Below, one piece after another: positions 37,875-49,900 of a stretch of 64,000 bases of DNA. Source of the DNA: Pisaster brevispinus (taxonomy: Eukaryota; Echinodermata; Asteroidea; Forcipulatida; Asteriidae). The position numbers were made by a program, and so were the translations under genes. A model generated the notes under the pieces. It was not told the DNA's origin. It ran no database searches and saw nothing but the letters and a program-made list of their open reading frames with translations. How positions within the stretch are numbered: the first letter of the stretch is position 1; each line of letters begins with the position of its first letter. The DNA lies in the NCBI GenBank assembly GCA_023634235.1, contig JAMKCF010000006.1, positions 23,451,163-23,515,162 on the forward strand. The letters run 5' to 3'.

Positions 37875-40573
37875 GCTGAACTCGACTGATTCCTACAAGT
37901 TAATAGATAAAAACTGTATTTCAAAACACTTGCTGTTGCAATTTCATTTTCCTATATTGGGTCCGTAGACCATGGACAGACAAACAGCCACCGTTGTCAT
38001 AATTTTAGTAAATTTAGCGAAATGTTTACTGGAATAGACTAGAAAAATACCTGGATCGGATTAAAGTTCAAGAGTAACATACGGTATTGACTTGTTAGGT
38101 TTAGTCGTTAAATTGGTTAAAGGTGCATTACAGGATTGGTTTTTGCTAACAAAACAGTTGCTGGCAGTGTAAGCACTTTATGTAATCCACCATATACATA
38201 AACTGACAAACCTGTAGAAGTTTGAGATCGATCGGCCATCTGGGTCACGAGAAAATAGTGAAAAACCGATTACACTTTTGCATGAAATCATTTGAATATC
38301 CAGGCATGGTCCGGGCTTGCAAATTTCCCTGGGTAGATTTTTGAATATCGCCCTCATGCGTTTAAGCACGGACAGCCGTTGATATACTCGTTCCTAATCG
38401 GGCTTTGGTGGCCGTCCCATATGCGGTTGTTATTGAAAGGCCACCGAAGGGTCATCCGCATAAATAATGAGGCTCTCTTTCATACGCGTACGGCACGTGT
38501 GTGGGCATGTGTGTTGCAAACAGCATGGAGGTATAGTTGCGACCTCCGAGCTCCGTGCAATCAAGATGTTCATGTGACTTTGTCGTTGTAAACTTGTTGA
38601 ATACATTCGCAGGTTTGCGCGCGCCTTTTACCTAGAAAACACAAGTTTGGTGGATAAATGAAATCATAATCTCTGGAACCCTTTATCGTACAAAATAGTC
38701 AAAAACGGTAAAATAATCCTGAATAATCTACCTGTACTCCTTCATCATGTCATATTTATTTTACATTTCAGAAAACATTTTGCCACGTCATTTTGAGGGT
38801 TTTACGTCCATCCAGTCTTGGTCAATTTTGTATTGAGAAATTCCTAAAGTCTACCTGATTTCTGCAACCCGACGGCCGATTGCTTAGTCCAAAACGAATT
38901 TGGGAAGTGTACATCCTGACCAACACACTGCTCTAACAAATTTTGTGATTGGACAAGTTTTTCCAACATCATTTTTAGTTGAAATTCAGACCAATGAAAA
39001 GTTATTTCACAGCTTCAAAACAGCCGTTACTAAAACGTCCGTGTCAAAACTTCCGTGGTGTCAACTCTAAAACTCCAACGCATTTTTCTAAAATGGTAAA
39101 TTCATGCACTAATCGGAAGGTTTAACTGGACAAACTTATTTGAACAGAATCAATAACGTATACCCCTTCTTCTTGTAAACATTTTGTTCTATCTAGATAG
39201 TGTCACACATTTAAAAAAAAATAGCAAGACACATTTTGCTTCTCTTGAAAATTTGACACTTGCTGCGTGTATGTTTTTTGTGTGTGGCGATGACATGGAC
39301 GGTACCACCAATGGTACAGGGTGGAATTGTCTGAGTACCATTATTTAGCCACAGCGTTGCTCTTTTGTAGCGTATAAATGTTCTGGAAAGTTAATTAAAA
39401 TTTCACGAGTGATTTATTTTCAATAAAAAAAAAAACAGTAACACGTCGCATTTTCCTTTCTGCATCGAATTGTTTGCATCAATAACGTGAGCGTTTTAAG
39501 TTACACGGAATTAAAACACCCCTGTCCGCACAATGGTATCTATCACGAAACTGTTCAGACAGGACAGGCGCGCACGAACTACACTCGATGTGTGTGTGTA
39601 TGCTGTATGGTATTTACGCGGGAAAATAAGTTGTACACAACATCCGGCCAGACACAAATTACATGTACGTGCAGCTGTTCAACCGTGGGAAAATACACCA
39701 GTCTCATAAAAATAATTATTCCTTGTAAATGAAGGAAATTCATCCTTTGTGATTGTACTATCAACGAACTGAAGCGGTTCTACGTTTTTAGAGTTGCGCT
39801 TTTTGTTAGATAATTAATAACAACATGAATAAATTCAAATATCACTGTCAAGTTTGTTTCCATATACATTTTGTGTCGTTCACTCACGATAAAACAAGAG
39901 AGGGTCATTTACATAAACCTGACCATTTTGGAATCAACCGGCCATAGACTAAAGTAAAGGAATTCAACACTGATTGTGAATGCTGCTTTAGTCTGTAACT
40001 GGCCCAAAACCGTGACTTTATTTTGTTACCCTCTCCATAAGGGAGTTCTACCTCCATGCCCTCTCAATCATGAACTCCTCCACTCATGAGCTCCTCCACT
40101 CATGAGCTCCTCAACTTATACAAATGAAATTAAAACTAGTCGAGTGTCAGTATTTATATAGCCTAGTACATATTTTGCTCAGTGAAAAGTACATGGATAA
40201 TGTGCTGCTTCTTGTTGTGCTCGACGTAAGTGCATGCAGTGCGTCTAGCAGAAACGTGGCCAACTCTGCATGCGACATTTCAATTCAGTTGAAGTACGAC
40301 GCCATCTCTGCATAATGGATACTGGTTTCATCGACGTGGATAACAGAGATAGCGTCTTTTTGTGTTGTCTGTTGTACTTTGCTTTTGATCTTTTTCTTTC
40401 TTTTTTTTCTTTTTTTTTTTTTTTTTTTTGGGGGGGGGCACTTTCAGACTGTTAAGGACGGCCTGTTTAAAAAAAAATAGATCTTCCATTTTTGCTGATG
40501 GTCGATCTGTTCGATTGTCCAGATCCAGACCCGTAACCCGGCCGAAAGTGTGGTGAGTGCAGAATGTGTGGCT

Positions 40574-40756
40574 GGGTGCCCTTACATATGCCAACTTACG
40601 GGGTACTTTTAACAATGGAACAATGGACCCCACAAGGCAATTTCAATAGGAACAATAGGGCCCCACAAGGGAATTCTTTAGAAAAGGGAACAATAGAACA
40701 ACAATAGCAGTACCCCACAAACCGGATCCGTAAGGTTGTGTGTGTGTGTGTGTGTG
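40574..40756 (+). mobile_element. MITE family 1, copy A
   Basis: About 180 bp. GCCAACTTACGG near the left end is inverted as CCGTAAGGTTG near the right end, followed by a GT run. Inside are direct sub-repeats of the form GAACAAT then CCCCACAAGG. From about 40590 to 40738 it looks identical to copy B at 53770-53918. Confidence 0.8.
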
Positions 40757-41397
40757 ACCGCGTTTAGTTACTCTAGTTCCCTGACCAAATATTCCATGAC
40801 GTCTCTTAATGGAAATTAAGTCGGAGATTATAGGGTCTGGGAGCCAGACTACGTTTAAGTGCACAACCTCGTATTCTTGGCTCATCTCCACGGCGGGTTA
40901 ATTTGGTGGCTTAAGCGAGTTCAACCATACCAGATTGGCGCGGCGAGATCCATCATATTTCAGAACGACGTTTGCTGCAAACCTAGAAACCGACCGTTCG
41001 CGAATTATTTGCGTGTGCCGAATTGAGAGAAAAAATAACTATTATTGGTCGTGTGAGGGCAGTATCTACGAAATCGATTCAAAAAATGAATAAAACGCTC
41101 ACTGAGCGATAAACTCCAAACGGGAAATTAGTTTTATTTATTTCTCATCAAACACGACATTTCAGACAGAAATATTTCAAGGGATGTTTTCTACTATCAT
41201 CATCATTAGACCGTGTAAGTTTTATGTAAATCTGTGATCTTAGACGATTTGTTTTCTTACCAATCCTGTAATGCTCCTTTTATTGTCAGATCGTTCAATA
41301 ACAACCTTAGGCTCTAATAGCTTTACACGCCATCAGGACGTGCCATATGACTGTCACGTGACCCGATTGGACGCTATCCAAAAATAGTGAACTATAC

Positions 41398-41644
41398 CCA
41401 TTGATCTCTACGACAAATATAATAGAGATCAATGACTATAACCATAGACCTTATGCATCGACGTCATCCAGGCGCCGTCTTAGTGGTAAAACGGTGGCGA
41501 AACAATGGAAACGCACAGATTTGTACGCGCAGCGCCCAGGATTGGCCAATGAACAACCTCCTTTTGACCTCTAGACGAGGGCGCCCTATACTGAAATGAC
41601 GTTATGTGCATACAAGGTCTATAGAGTTATGACCATTGATCTCT
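41398..41644. mobile_element. TIR element with nested hairpins
   Basis: AGAGATCAATG...ATAGACCTTATGCA...CGTCAT on the left (41424-41470) is mirrored by ATGACGTTATGTGCAT...AAGGTCTATAG...CATTGATCTCT on the right, to 41644. The left end also forms a short hairpin (CATTGATCTCT to AGAGATCAATG, 41399-41434). It is non-coding. Confidence 0.6.
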
Positions 41645-41799
41645 GTCATGAAACCAGATAGTGCAGCGACCAGATCCAAACACGAGATTCGTGGAATGAA
41701 ATATTTCTTCGAATAAAATTAGAAGATTGAAATGGATCAGAAGTGCTTAAAAGGTGTGTCCTTTTCTCTGTTTTTAGGCACACGGAGGCTTGATTTTTC

Positions 41800-42029
41800 A
41801 CCCCTCAAAACGCCAAAAGCTAAGAGCTTCCAATGCTTCGCCCCCCAGGGGACGTAGGGCCGGCCCCTGTACCCCCCCCCCATGCAGGGGCCGTAGGTCT
41901 GACCCCTGGACCCCGCCCGTTTTTAAAAGTTTGTTTTAAGGATGTGTTTAGCCCCCCTAATACAAAATCATGGGTGCACCGTTCGCCTACACCCCTCCCG
42001 GCTTAAGCAATCCTGGATCCGCCCCTGTC
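41800..42029 (-). mobile_element. DNA-transposon-like terminus, C-rich
   Basis: On the minus strand it begins CAGGGGCGGATCCAGGATTG, a terminal sequence style I recall from many animal DNA transposons. It continues through two tandem G-rich blocks (around 41855 and 41885 on plus, CCCCTG motifs). The other end was not identified. Confidence 0.4.
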
Positions 42030-42068
42030 ATTGGAATAGATTCGTCCACATGTGTATTTAAAGAAATG

Positions 42069-42170
42069 ATCCGTTAATCCGGAGGTCGTTGGTTCAAGTC
42101 CCGCTCCAGTCAAGTTTTCTTTGTTCAAACCCAAATTAATAAAAAAATACCCAGTCAGTTTCCCTTGTGG
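42069..42170 (+). mobile_element. tRNA SINE family 2, truncated copy
   Basis: Matches the minus-strand copy at 63556-63696: CGTTAATCCGGAGGTCGTTG, GTTCAAGTCCCGCTCCAGTC (box B and acceptor strand), TTTTCTTTGTTCAAACCCAA, CCCAGTCAGTTTCCCTTGTG. The first half of the tRNA head is missing. Confidence 0.75.
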
Positions 42171-42318
42171 TTTTTTACTTGATAAAGAAATGATCATCAA
42201 ACGTTGCCTAAACTTTACCCTGGATAGGCCTATATATTTTTGTTTAGGTTTCACGTACGGGTTTCATGTGTGTAAGTCCCTTGCGCGTACGTGTTTTACC
42301 AGTAAACCGTCTGGAGCG

Positions 42319-42488
42319 TGTACACTCACTTACATATGGCAGTTACGGTGTACTTCCATTGTTGTTCTATTATTCCCAAAATTTCTAAAGAAATCCTCTG
42401 TGGGGTACCACTTGAACAAAGAAAACCTTGTGGGGTAGCATTGTTCTATTGTTAAAAATACCCTGTAAGTTGGCGTGTGTAAGGGCAC
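42319..42488 (-). mobile_element. MITE family 1, diverged copy C
   Basis: Read on minus it follows copies A and B: GCCCTTACACACGCCAACTT, AACAATAGAACAATG, CCCCACAAGG, AATAGAACAACAATGG. It shows many substitutions and small indels, so it is an older insertion in the opposite orientation. Confidence 0.65.
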
Positions 42489-42582
42489 TACGTGTCGCAC
42501 CATTGATCATCAAACGTGTACAAACGCGTTCGACGCGTTCTAGCCAGTCAATAATATAAGAGATCAATGGGTATATACCTTA

Positions 42583-43002
42583 GGGGCCATTCAGAATAGT
42601 CAGTGTTAAAAAAAAATCTATTTTTTTCGAAATTGTTGGTTGGTGGGTCACAGGAAATAACTGAAAATCGAAATGCAGTTTTTACTTTTAAAAAGTATAT
42701 AAATTAACAAACGAAAAAGAAGAAGAAAAAGTACCCAGCTGGCCAAGACTGTCAATTCAATCCCTGATTAAACTACAAAGTTGTTTGTTTATGCCTGGAA
42801 AAAAAGAAGAAAAACTACTGATGTTGGAGACCTTTGGTCTAGAATGTCTGGTTCATATGAGGCATTAGTTTGTTCTTCAGTGTATAGGTTATATTATGAA
42901 GCCATTTAATATTTAAACATCGAAATATGGGGTGGGTGGGTGGGTCAAAACAATTTCGAAAAAAATCGAAATTGTTTAACATTGACTATTCTGAATGGCA
43001 CC
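42583..43002. mobile_element. 420-bp TIR element with TTA target duplication
   Basis: The ends are GGGGCCATTCAGAATAGTCA and, read inward from the right, GGTGCCATTCAGAATAGTCA, each followed by a GTTAAA block. TTA flanks both sides (42580-42582 and 43003-43005), fitting a 3-bp target duplication. The interior is non-coding, with GGGT repeats near 42931. The superfamily is not determined. Confidence 0.82.
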
Positions 43003-43255
43003 TTATATCCGTGTATGTTTACTGAACAAATTCAACGTGACACTTGCACTGTAGTCTGTTGCGTTAAACTATTAAGTGTAAGATTGATTCATGCGACCCT
43101 TATCTTGCAGAAAGATTTCATCAAGATTTGGAAGAATTTGTAATTTTGTTAATATAAATTGTACGTTAATTCTCAGAAATCTTGTCTGAATTGGGCTTCA
43201 GAAAAATGAAAAGATCCCAAATCAACAAGTGTTGTTATTGTTGTTGTTGTTGTGT

Positions 43256-43286
<31 letters not shown>

Positions 43287-43600
43287 CCTCGAGTGTATTA
43301 GAGAGTGAAATACGCAATTTTCATTCGAGAATAAAAAGTTAACCAACATTTTTGGTAAATTGTGCAATATCAGCCCATGTACATTTATTTTGACAATTGA
43401 CAGATCTTTCTGCACAGCATGCAGTATTGGCCTCCCGTGCGGAGCCGTCCTTGGTAGCATGATGGTACAGACACACAGCCACCCCCTGATACTAACTTTA
43501 GTGATTATAATTAATAGTTTTGTTGTAGTCACAATGTTCCTGTACTTACCACGATGGAATGATAAGAAGATCTGTGGCTCATGATGCTACTACGACTTGG

Positions 43601-43825
43601 CTAGTCTACAGCACTAGTTCAAATGATCGTTGTAGTGTTTACACCTAGTCTACAGCACTAGTTCAAATGATCGTTGTAGTGTTTACACCTAGTCTACAGC
43701 ACTAGTTCAAATGATCGTCGTGAGTGTTTACACGTACCTAGTCTACAGCACTAGTTCAAATGATCGTCGTAGTGTTTACACCTAGTCTACAGCACTAGTT
43801 CAAATGATCGTCGTAGTGTTTACAC
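43601..43825. repeat. 44-bp minisatellite, 5 copies
   Basis: Unit CTAGTCTACAGCACTAGTTC followed by AAATGATCGTNGTAGTGTTT and ACAC. Five nearly identical copies; the third carries five extra bases. High identity points to recent expansion or homogenisation. Confidence 0.95.
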
Positions 43826-44194
43826 CAGAATGAGTCGGTGCAGTTTTCTAAACTAGTAGTACTGCTGCTTGTTGTTCTGATGATGGGTCGCGAAGGACGA
43901 GCGCCCCGATCGACCCGGGATCAGACCATACACTTCCACGTTTGATGCACTAATACAGTATACTGTCACAACCATGAAGTGGAAAACCTTTCTAATGGCG
44001 GCTAGGAGTTGTGAAAGTTCTGTTGTTGTGGCTGCGTTGCGTGTTATAACTATGATAACAAGTTAGCCTATATTCGGGCACTGTGTTTTGATGCGGCATA
44101 TGAAGCGTGGAGGTAGAATTCTATTTTATTTCTACATCCATGCATGAAGAGACCCAGTGGTTTGAAAGGAGATCGCCAATGATAGTTCTTTGCC

Positions 44195-44213
44195 GGGGGG
44201 GGGGGGGGGGGGG
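44195..44213 (+). repeat. 19-nt G run
   Basis: Uninterrupted G homopolymer with G-quadruplex potential; also a likely sequencing-length error site. Confidence 0.9.
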
Positions 44214-44316
44214 TGTGATCACAATGAACGTGGTGGTGGGATCCTTCACAGTTGATCGATGGCAATCTTTTTAGTCCCATACTATGGAACGCCAATGGGG
44301 TAATTCAGATTAACAA

Positions 44317-44460
44317 ACCAATCGGTTTTGCATCGATCGATTGGTCTTTTGAATTGGTCGATTGGTCTCATGCTTTTGATCGGTCCTTTTTATCGATCGA
44401 TTGGTGTCTTTCATCGATGGATCAATGAAATAAAACCGATAAAAAAAAGACCGATGAACA
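44317..44460. repeat. Degenerate GATCGATTGGT repeats
   Basis: The word ATCGATCGATTGGT and its variants recur about six times on plus, then appear inverted (AAACCGAT, AGACCGATGAA) at the right side. The pattern fits a decayed short-unit array or a fold-back structure. Confidence 0.55.
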
Positions 44461-44531
44461 GACCTATTGGCCTCGTCGTGTGCAGCCCGTCACCGTAGGC
44501 CTACGAGTAGACCGCTGCGTAGTGAGACCTG

Positions 44532-44804
44532 TGCCCAATTTCCCGGCGCTGCTTAAAGGTAAGCAAATTTTCGTGCTAACTGTAGCAGTAAATTTGCTTA
44601 AGCGTAAGTGTATTTCACAGGTTAGCAAGAAAATTAGGCAGCCATCTTGCGCGTTCACCATGGTGCATTGTTACGTCATTCATTTTCATACAGTAAATAC
44701 CGGAAGGTTAGCCTTTTAGTGTGCTTACGGTTAGCAGCGCTATGAAATGGAAATCGCGCAGTAAGCATAACATCGGCCGTTAAGCAGTTTATGAAATTGG
44801 GCCC
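44532..44804 (+). mobile_element. MITE family 2, copy 1
   Basis: Ends GCCCAATTTC...GCTGCTTAA and TTAAGCAG...GAAATTGGGC form a terminal inverted repeat. The interior is shared with the copy at 46459-46746 (TTTCGTGCTAACT, ACAGGTTAGCAAGAAAA, GGCAGCCATCTTG, GTTACGTCATTCATTTTC). Confidence 0.85.
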
Positions 44805-46458
44805 TGTATGTAGACCGACGGCATTCCTTTGAATCCCATACAGCGGACATGTACAGAGTTCAACCAATCTTAGGCCTACGTATAAAGATTATATTATTTA
44901 TTTTATGATGAATGTTTCATTTGCCACCATTGTACACGAAGCATGACAGCATGGATGAAGTTCATTCGTCGAATTGTTCGACCACAGATTTTTGCATCTC
45001 GATCATAATAGACTCAAGTTAAACCTATCCTAGACAACAGTTATTTCAATTTCGTCGATCAGTTATAATTACAATATGCATTTATTTAAATTCTTAGCTA
45101 ACTTGTAGCCCGAAATAGGCAAGAGAGGAGACGTTGTTGTTGTAAAGTTGCTTGTATTAGTTTGAGTGCATGATTTAAAAAATAATTGCCGCCGTTTTTG
45201 CTGACAGGGTCCTTTTATTTTCAGAAATGTGATTAAGTAGCTATAACAAATATATGGTTTGGATAATTTCTGGGGTGTGAAACTTTCAATACAGTGGTCA
45301 ACCCTAAGGCATCTGCTCATGAGCCACAATAGACTAATATAATTATGCACTGTTAGTGTTAGGCAGTACATAGCAGGGGGTGTTCCTAATGATCAGTTTA
45401 CCAGGAGAAAGTACCAGCGAGTTTTATCGAATGCGACTAATATGTTTAACACATTATCAAAAAACACACTAACAAATAAGAAAGTGTAGACACAACAGTA
45501 TAGTATGTCGGTGTCATAGCTGCACAGAAGGATATTGGTATAAATCAAAGGGCAGGGCGTGTGGTGGAATGAAGCGTATAGTTTAACAGAGGAGGACTTA
45601 GAAGTTTGGACATCAGATTCTTATAATTTACCCATACATTATGTTTGACTGAAATGAGTAGCAACCCATCAGATACTTTTCAAATGTACTGACGAAACTC
45701 GCACTTTTTTGCCGCTTTTGTTTGTCTTGTTGCTTTTTCTATTGCCCATATATTTTATTCTTCATTATCTCACCTCCTTCTTTAAAATGTCATCAAAATT
45801 TTCTCGGCACTAAACTTCCAATTAAAACAATATATCTTGTCACACACTATATTTGACTCTTTCATTAGTTTTTCAGGTGTCTTTCTCATGTATTTGTATA
45901 CATCTGATTTCTTTTCGTCGGGTTTTATTTTCAAAGTCTATGGCCTATTGGAAATCAAAGCCAAAAAGCTTCACAAAATTTAATTTTTGAATGACCAAAT
46001 ACGTATAAGACGCCGCGAAAAGCTCATATTATGCCTAGTACACTTGCGGATAGAGCTAAAGATATGTTAAACTTATTATTTTCTTAAAATCATCCGCACG
46101 GTGGAAAAGCAATGTCATCTCAAAAAAACGAAAGTAACAAGTTAAATTGAAACTTTTTGTAATTACGGGTGAACGACAATAAGTGGTATTTAAACACCAC
46201 ATTGCCATTGTTTAAAGGCATCTTAAAACCCTGCGATGCCCCACCCCTGTCACATACACCACTGCCGTGGGTTACTGCAGCCTGCAGTACATTGGGAAAC
46301 CGTGTACATGTATACCTCAATTACAATGTTGGTTTCATAAATTTTTTCAAAGCTAATAACCTTTCCAGACGTTTTAGTGATAGATTGGCCCCCCAAAAAC
46401 ATAATACTACTAATAATAATACTAATAATAATCGAACTGGGCCAACCGGTGATATGCA

Positions 46459-46746
46459 GGGCCCAATTTCATAGAGCTGCTTAAACGGTAAGCATATTTT
46501 CGTGCTAACTATAGTAGAAAAAATTGCTTATTAAGCGTAAGCGTATTTCACAGGTTAGCAAGAAAACTAGGCAGCCATCTTGAGCGTTCACCATGGATTT
46601 TCATTGTTACGTCATTCATTTTCATACAGTAAGCACCGGAAGGTTAGCATGCCTTTTCGTGTGCTTACGGTTAGCAGCTGCGCTATTAAATAGAAATCGC
46701 CCAGTAAGCACAATCAGCCGTTGAGCGGCTCTATGAAATTGGGCCC
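46459..46746 (+). mobile_element. MITE family 2, copy 2
   Basis: Starts GGGCCCAATTTCATAGAGC and ends in GAAATTGGGCCC. It is 288 bp and collinear with copy 1 in the same orientation. It ends about 216 bp before the start codon of the dehydrogenase gene, so it lies in that gene's likely promoter or 5' leader. Confidence 0.88.
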
Positions 46747-46962
46747 ATGTCGCCAAATGAGTGCGAGCGCCCTCAACAGTTAAAGCTCAAAAATCAGTCT
46801 GCGCCTTTTGAGGAGGACTAGCAACCCAGACGACAACGTACACCACTACCCACACGCGTGCACCACTAGACCACCAGCACATTGTGCGGTGTGTCTTGAC
46901 ATTATGTTCACTTGTGTGTCTGTATTTCTAGCGTATTTGGGAACCTAGACAGAGTGCAAGCC

Positions 46963-49900
46963 ATGGGCCTCACAAAATACGTGATTTTGATCATTGCTGT
47001 CTATATTGGATTTCAGTTAATTGATCCTTTTGATCCAGGTTTGACATTTGTTTGCTTTATTTTGGTAGTTTATTCTTGGACTCGGAGTCGGACCTCAGTG
47101 ACCTAATAAAAAGTAATATCGAAGCGGAGTAAACCGTAAACTAATCATACTATTATTACTAGAACTACTAACTAAACTGCAGTGCAACACTGCTCTAAAC
47201 TAGACTACACTAGCATGATTAGATAGATAAGCATACTCAGTCAAACAGTAGTAATAATTTGGTACTTTTAGAGGACACTTTAAACTAAAAAGAGTAAGAG
47301 TAAGTTCATAAAAACATTGTTTTTTTATATTTTTATTGTTGATTGTTTTTTTGTTTTTTTAAGATTAGTCCATATCTTGCCGGCACCGGCTAAGTTTAAA
47401 AAAAAAAGTTTGGGGGTTTTGTTAACCTTTTTATTTAGTTTCCCCAGCTATGCCAAACATGCAAAAATAAATTGTATTAGTACTTCTAGTACTGTAGCAA
47501 TTTGTAAAAACATATTTGTTGTCTTAATAATAATGTGACGTACTATGTTAAGTACTATATTGTCTAGGTAGGATTATGCTGTGTTGTTTGTTTTTGTTAA
47601 GTATAGCTTTTGGAGTTTGTACAGTGAGAAAGTAGATAACTAGCTAGACGTAGAAAGTAAGGCCTATTGCTTCTAAGTTCTAGTACATTTAATAGCCAGT
47701 TATCTAGATCCATGTAGGGTACAATTATTTGACTAAATTTTGTTAACGACAACACTAGTTAGCTATCCCTGCTGTTGAGTGCTATGCCCTCACATCAGTC
47801 ACACACCCACACATGTTTATTGACCTTATAAATCAAGGACTTCTCTTTGTTATTCCATGGTTTGGAATGTTCAGCAGCATCTTTTTTTACTGGTTTTGTA
47901 CACAAAAAGGAAAGCATGAACGTCCTCACTGTTAGTGTTAAAACAAACTGATCCTTTTTGTTAAAGCCCTCAGTTTCAATGCCAATCACTCAAACTGATC
48001 TTATTAAATATTTTTGTCCACAGAAAGCATCAAAGGCAAGAGAGTGGTAATAACAGGTGCAAGTACCGGTATAGGAGAACAAATAGCTTACCAGTATGCT
48101 AAGCTAGGTGCTAAGATTCTTATTACAGCTCGAAGGGAGAGTGCCTTACAAGAGGTAAAAACTTTATTCCTGTGGCGCTGCCTTACCCTAGGCAAGAATT
48201 ATATAAAATTGTTGACACACCAAGACATAAAGTGTGATAATTCAATTTTTCTTGAATTGCTAGCTGAGATAAATTTGTTTGTTGCCTCCCTTGCTGTTTT
48301 GTTGTATTCATTTGTATGATCATTTCTATTGGGAGAATGGAGAGATTAATGGCCATTAAGTTAAAGGAAAGAATGTAATGTGTTAACCAAATGAAATGAG
48401 GTCTTCATGCAAGATCTTATACATCTGATGTAGTGTAATGGAATTTCCACATTTAGTTATTCCAAAGTTTGGGTTGTTTAATCAAACTTTCCAACAGGTG
48501 GTAGCCAAATGCAAGGAGTTAGGAGCACAAGATGCTGTGTATCTCCCACTGGATATGGGAAAACAAGAGGACACTGTGAGATTGATTGATGAAGCTAAGA
48601 TGAGATTTGGTGGTTTGGATCATCTGATTCTAAATCACATCACTAATAACTATATGAGATTATGGACTGGTGATTTGGACTTGTTGAAAAAGGTAGGCCC
48701 TATTCTATTAGTTTTTAAATAAAATCTGAAACTTGTGTTAAAAGTTTTCACAATTTTTTTAAGTTCATTTAATTATTTAAATATGACTGAAATTTTGCCT
48801 GCAATACTGCATACATTTGTGCAAGAACTCTTACTATTTATTTTGCTGAAGTTTTGTTGTTTTATGTACAAATTGTCGGCATGACTTAATTTGAATTTTG
48901 TAATATAGTTGACTTTCTATATTACATATTTCTGCTCAGTTGTCTTCACTTACCCATTACTGTTGTTTTCATTTTTAGCCTAATTGTTATTATCTTTTTA
49001 TTGAGTAACCCCCTCCTTCGGTATTTTCTGCCCCCATCGCCCCCCCCCCCCCCACTTCACCCTCTTGCTTCCCTGTCACTGTACAGTCAGGCCCATAGTC
49101 TGAATAATGTCTCGGTGAATATTGATCTCTTTTTTGTATCTGTACTGAAATCTGTATTAACGTGCACAGCTTTCTTTTTTTGTCCATGTTTGTCCTCTAC
49201 AGCTGTGCTTTATTACAAACTCTGGTTTTATCAGTATTGCCATTCGTATGTAATTTTTTCAGTTAGTAGTAAACAACCAATAATCAGGAAGAGCACATTC
49301 ACTCCCACAACACCTGATTATTCTTAGTTTGAATGATTGCTTATTTTACTCCTTACAGACAATGGATATAAACTTCCATGCATATGTTAGTCTGGCCACG
49401 TATTCATTACCAATGCTATCAGAGAGTCATGGAAGTATAGCTGTACTCTCATCATTCGCAGGTAAGTTAAGTGGGCAATATACTCAACTTTTCTAATGCT
49501 CATATTCCTACACTTGTGCAATTTTCTAAATTCAGCTGCTTGCCTAGTCATTAGTCAAGGATTATCGTTGTGAACTACTAAGTGTCAAATCAGCTACATG
49601 CACTCTGCACTCGACAACCTCATTTACAGCAGCCACTTGACAAAACTAGAAACTGTAGCGATCGATCATTCACAATTATCTGCCCTCTATTTGTGGAATG
49701 GGCAGCTGATGGCAAGCCATCTGCTGATACCCTTGAATTATTTTATTTTACCTCTTTGGAAACCCACCTTTTTGAGAATCTCTTTTTTTGTCATATATTT
49801 GTTATTTTTTAATTTGTATTACTTGTCTTTTGTTTTGACTGCTTTCTATCTGTATTTCCTGATAACTTGTGGATTTTTTAATTGTACAGCACTTTGTGAT

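Larger units (their letters stand above)
37875..46962. other. Intergenic repeat island
   Basis: No gene is supported between the SLC46-like start and the dehydrogenase start. From about 40.5 kb onward it is packed with short elements, listed separately. Between 37.9 and 40.5 kb I see nothing certain: 38130-38380 may be an interspersed repeat, and there is a T-run followed by a G-run at 40402-40438. Confidence 0.5.

Noticed and set aside
48014..48319. Dehydrogenase exon 2 read through as a 101-residue protein
   Set aside because: The frame runs past a GAG/GTAAAA donor into intron; splicing to 48498 restores the SDR fold.
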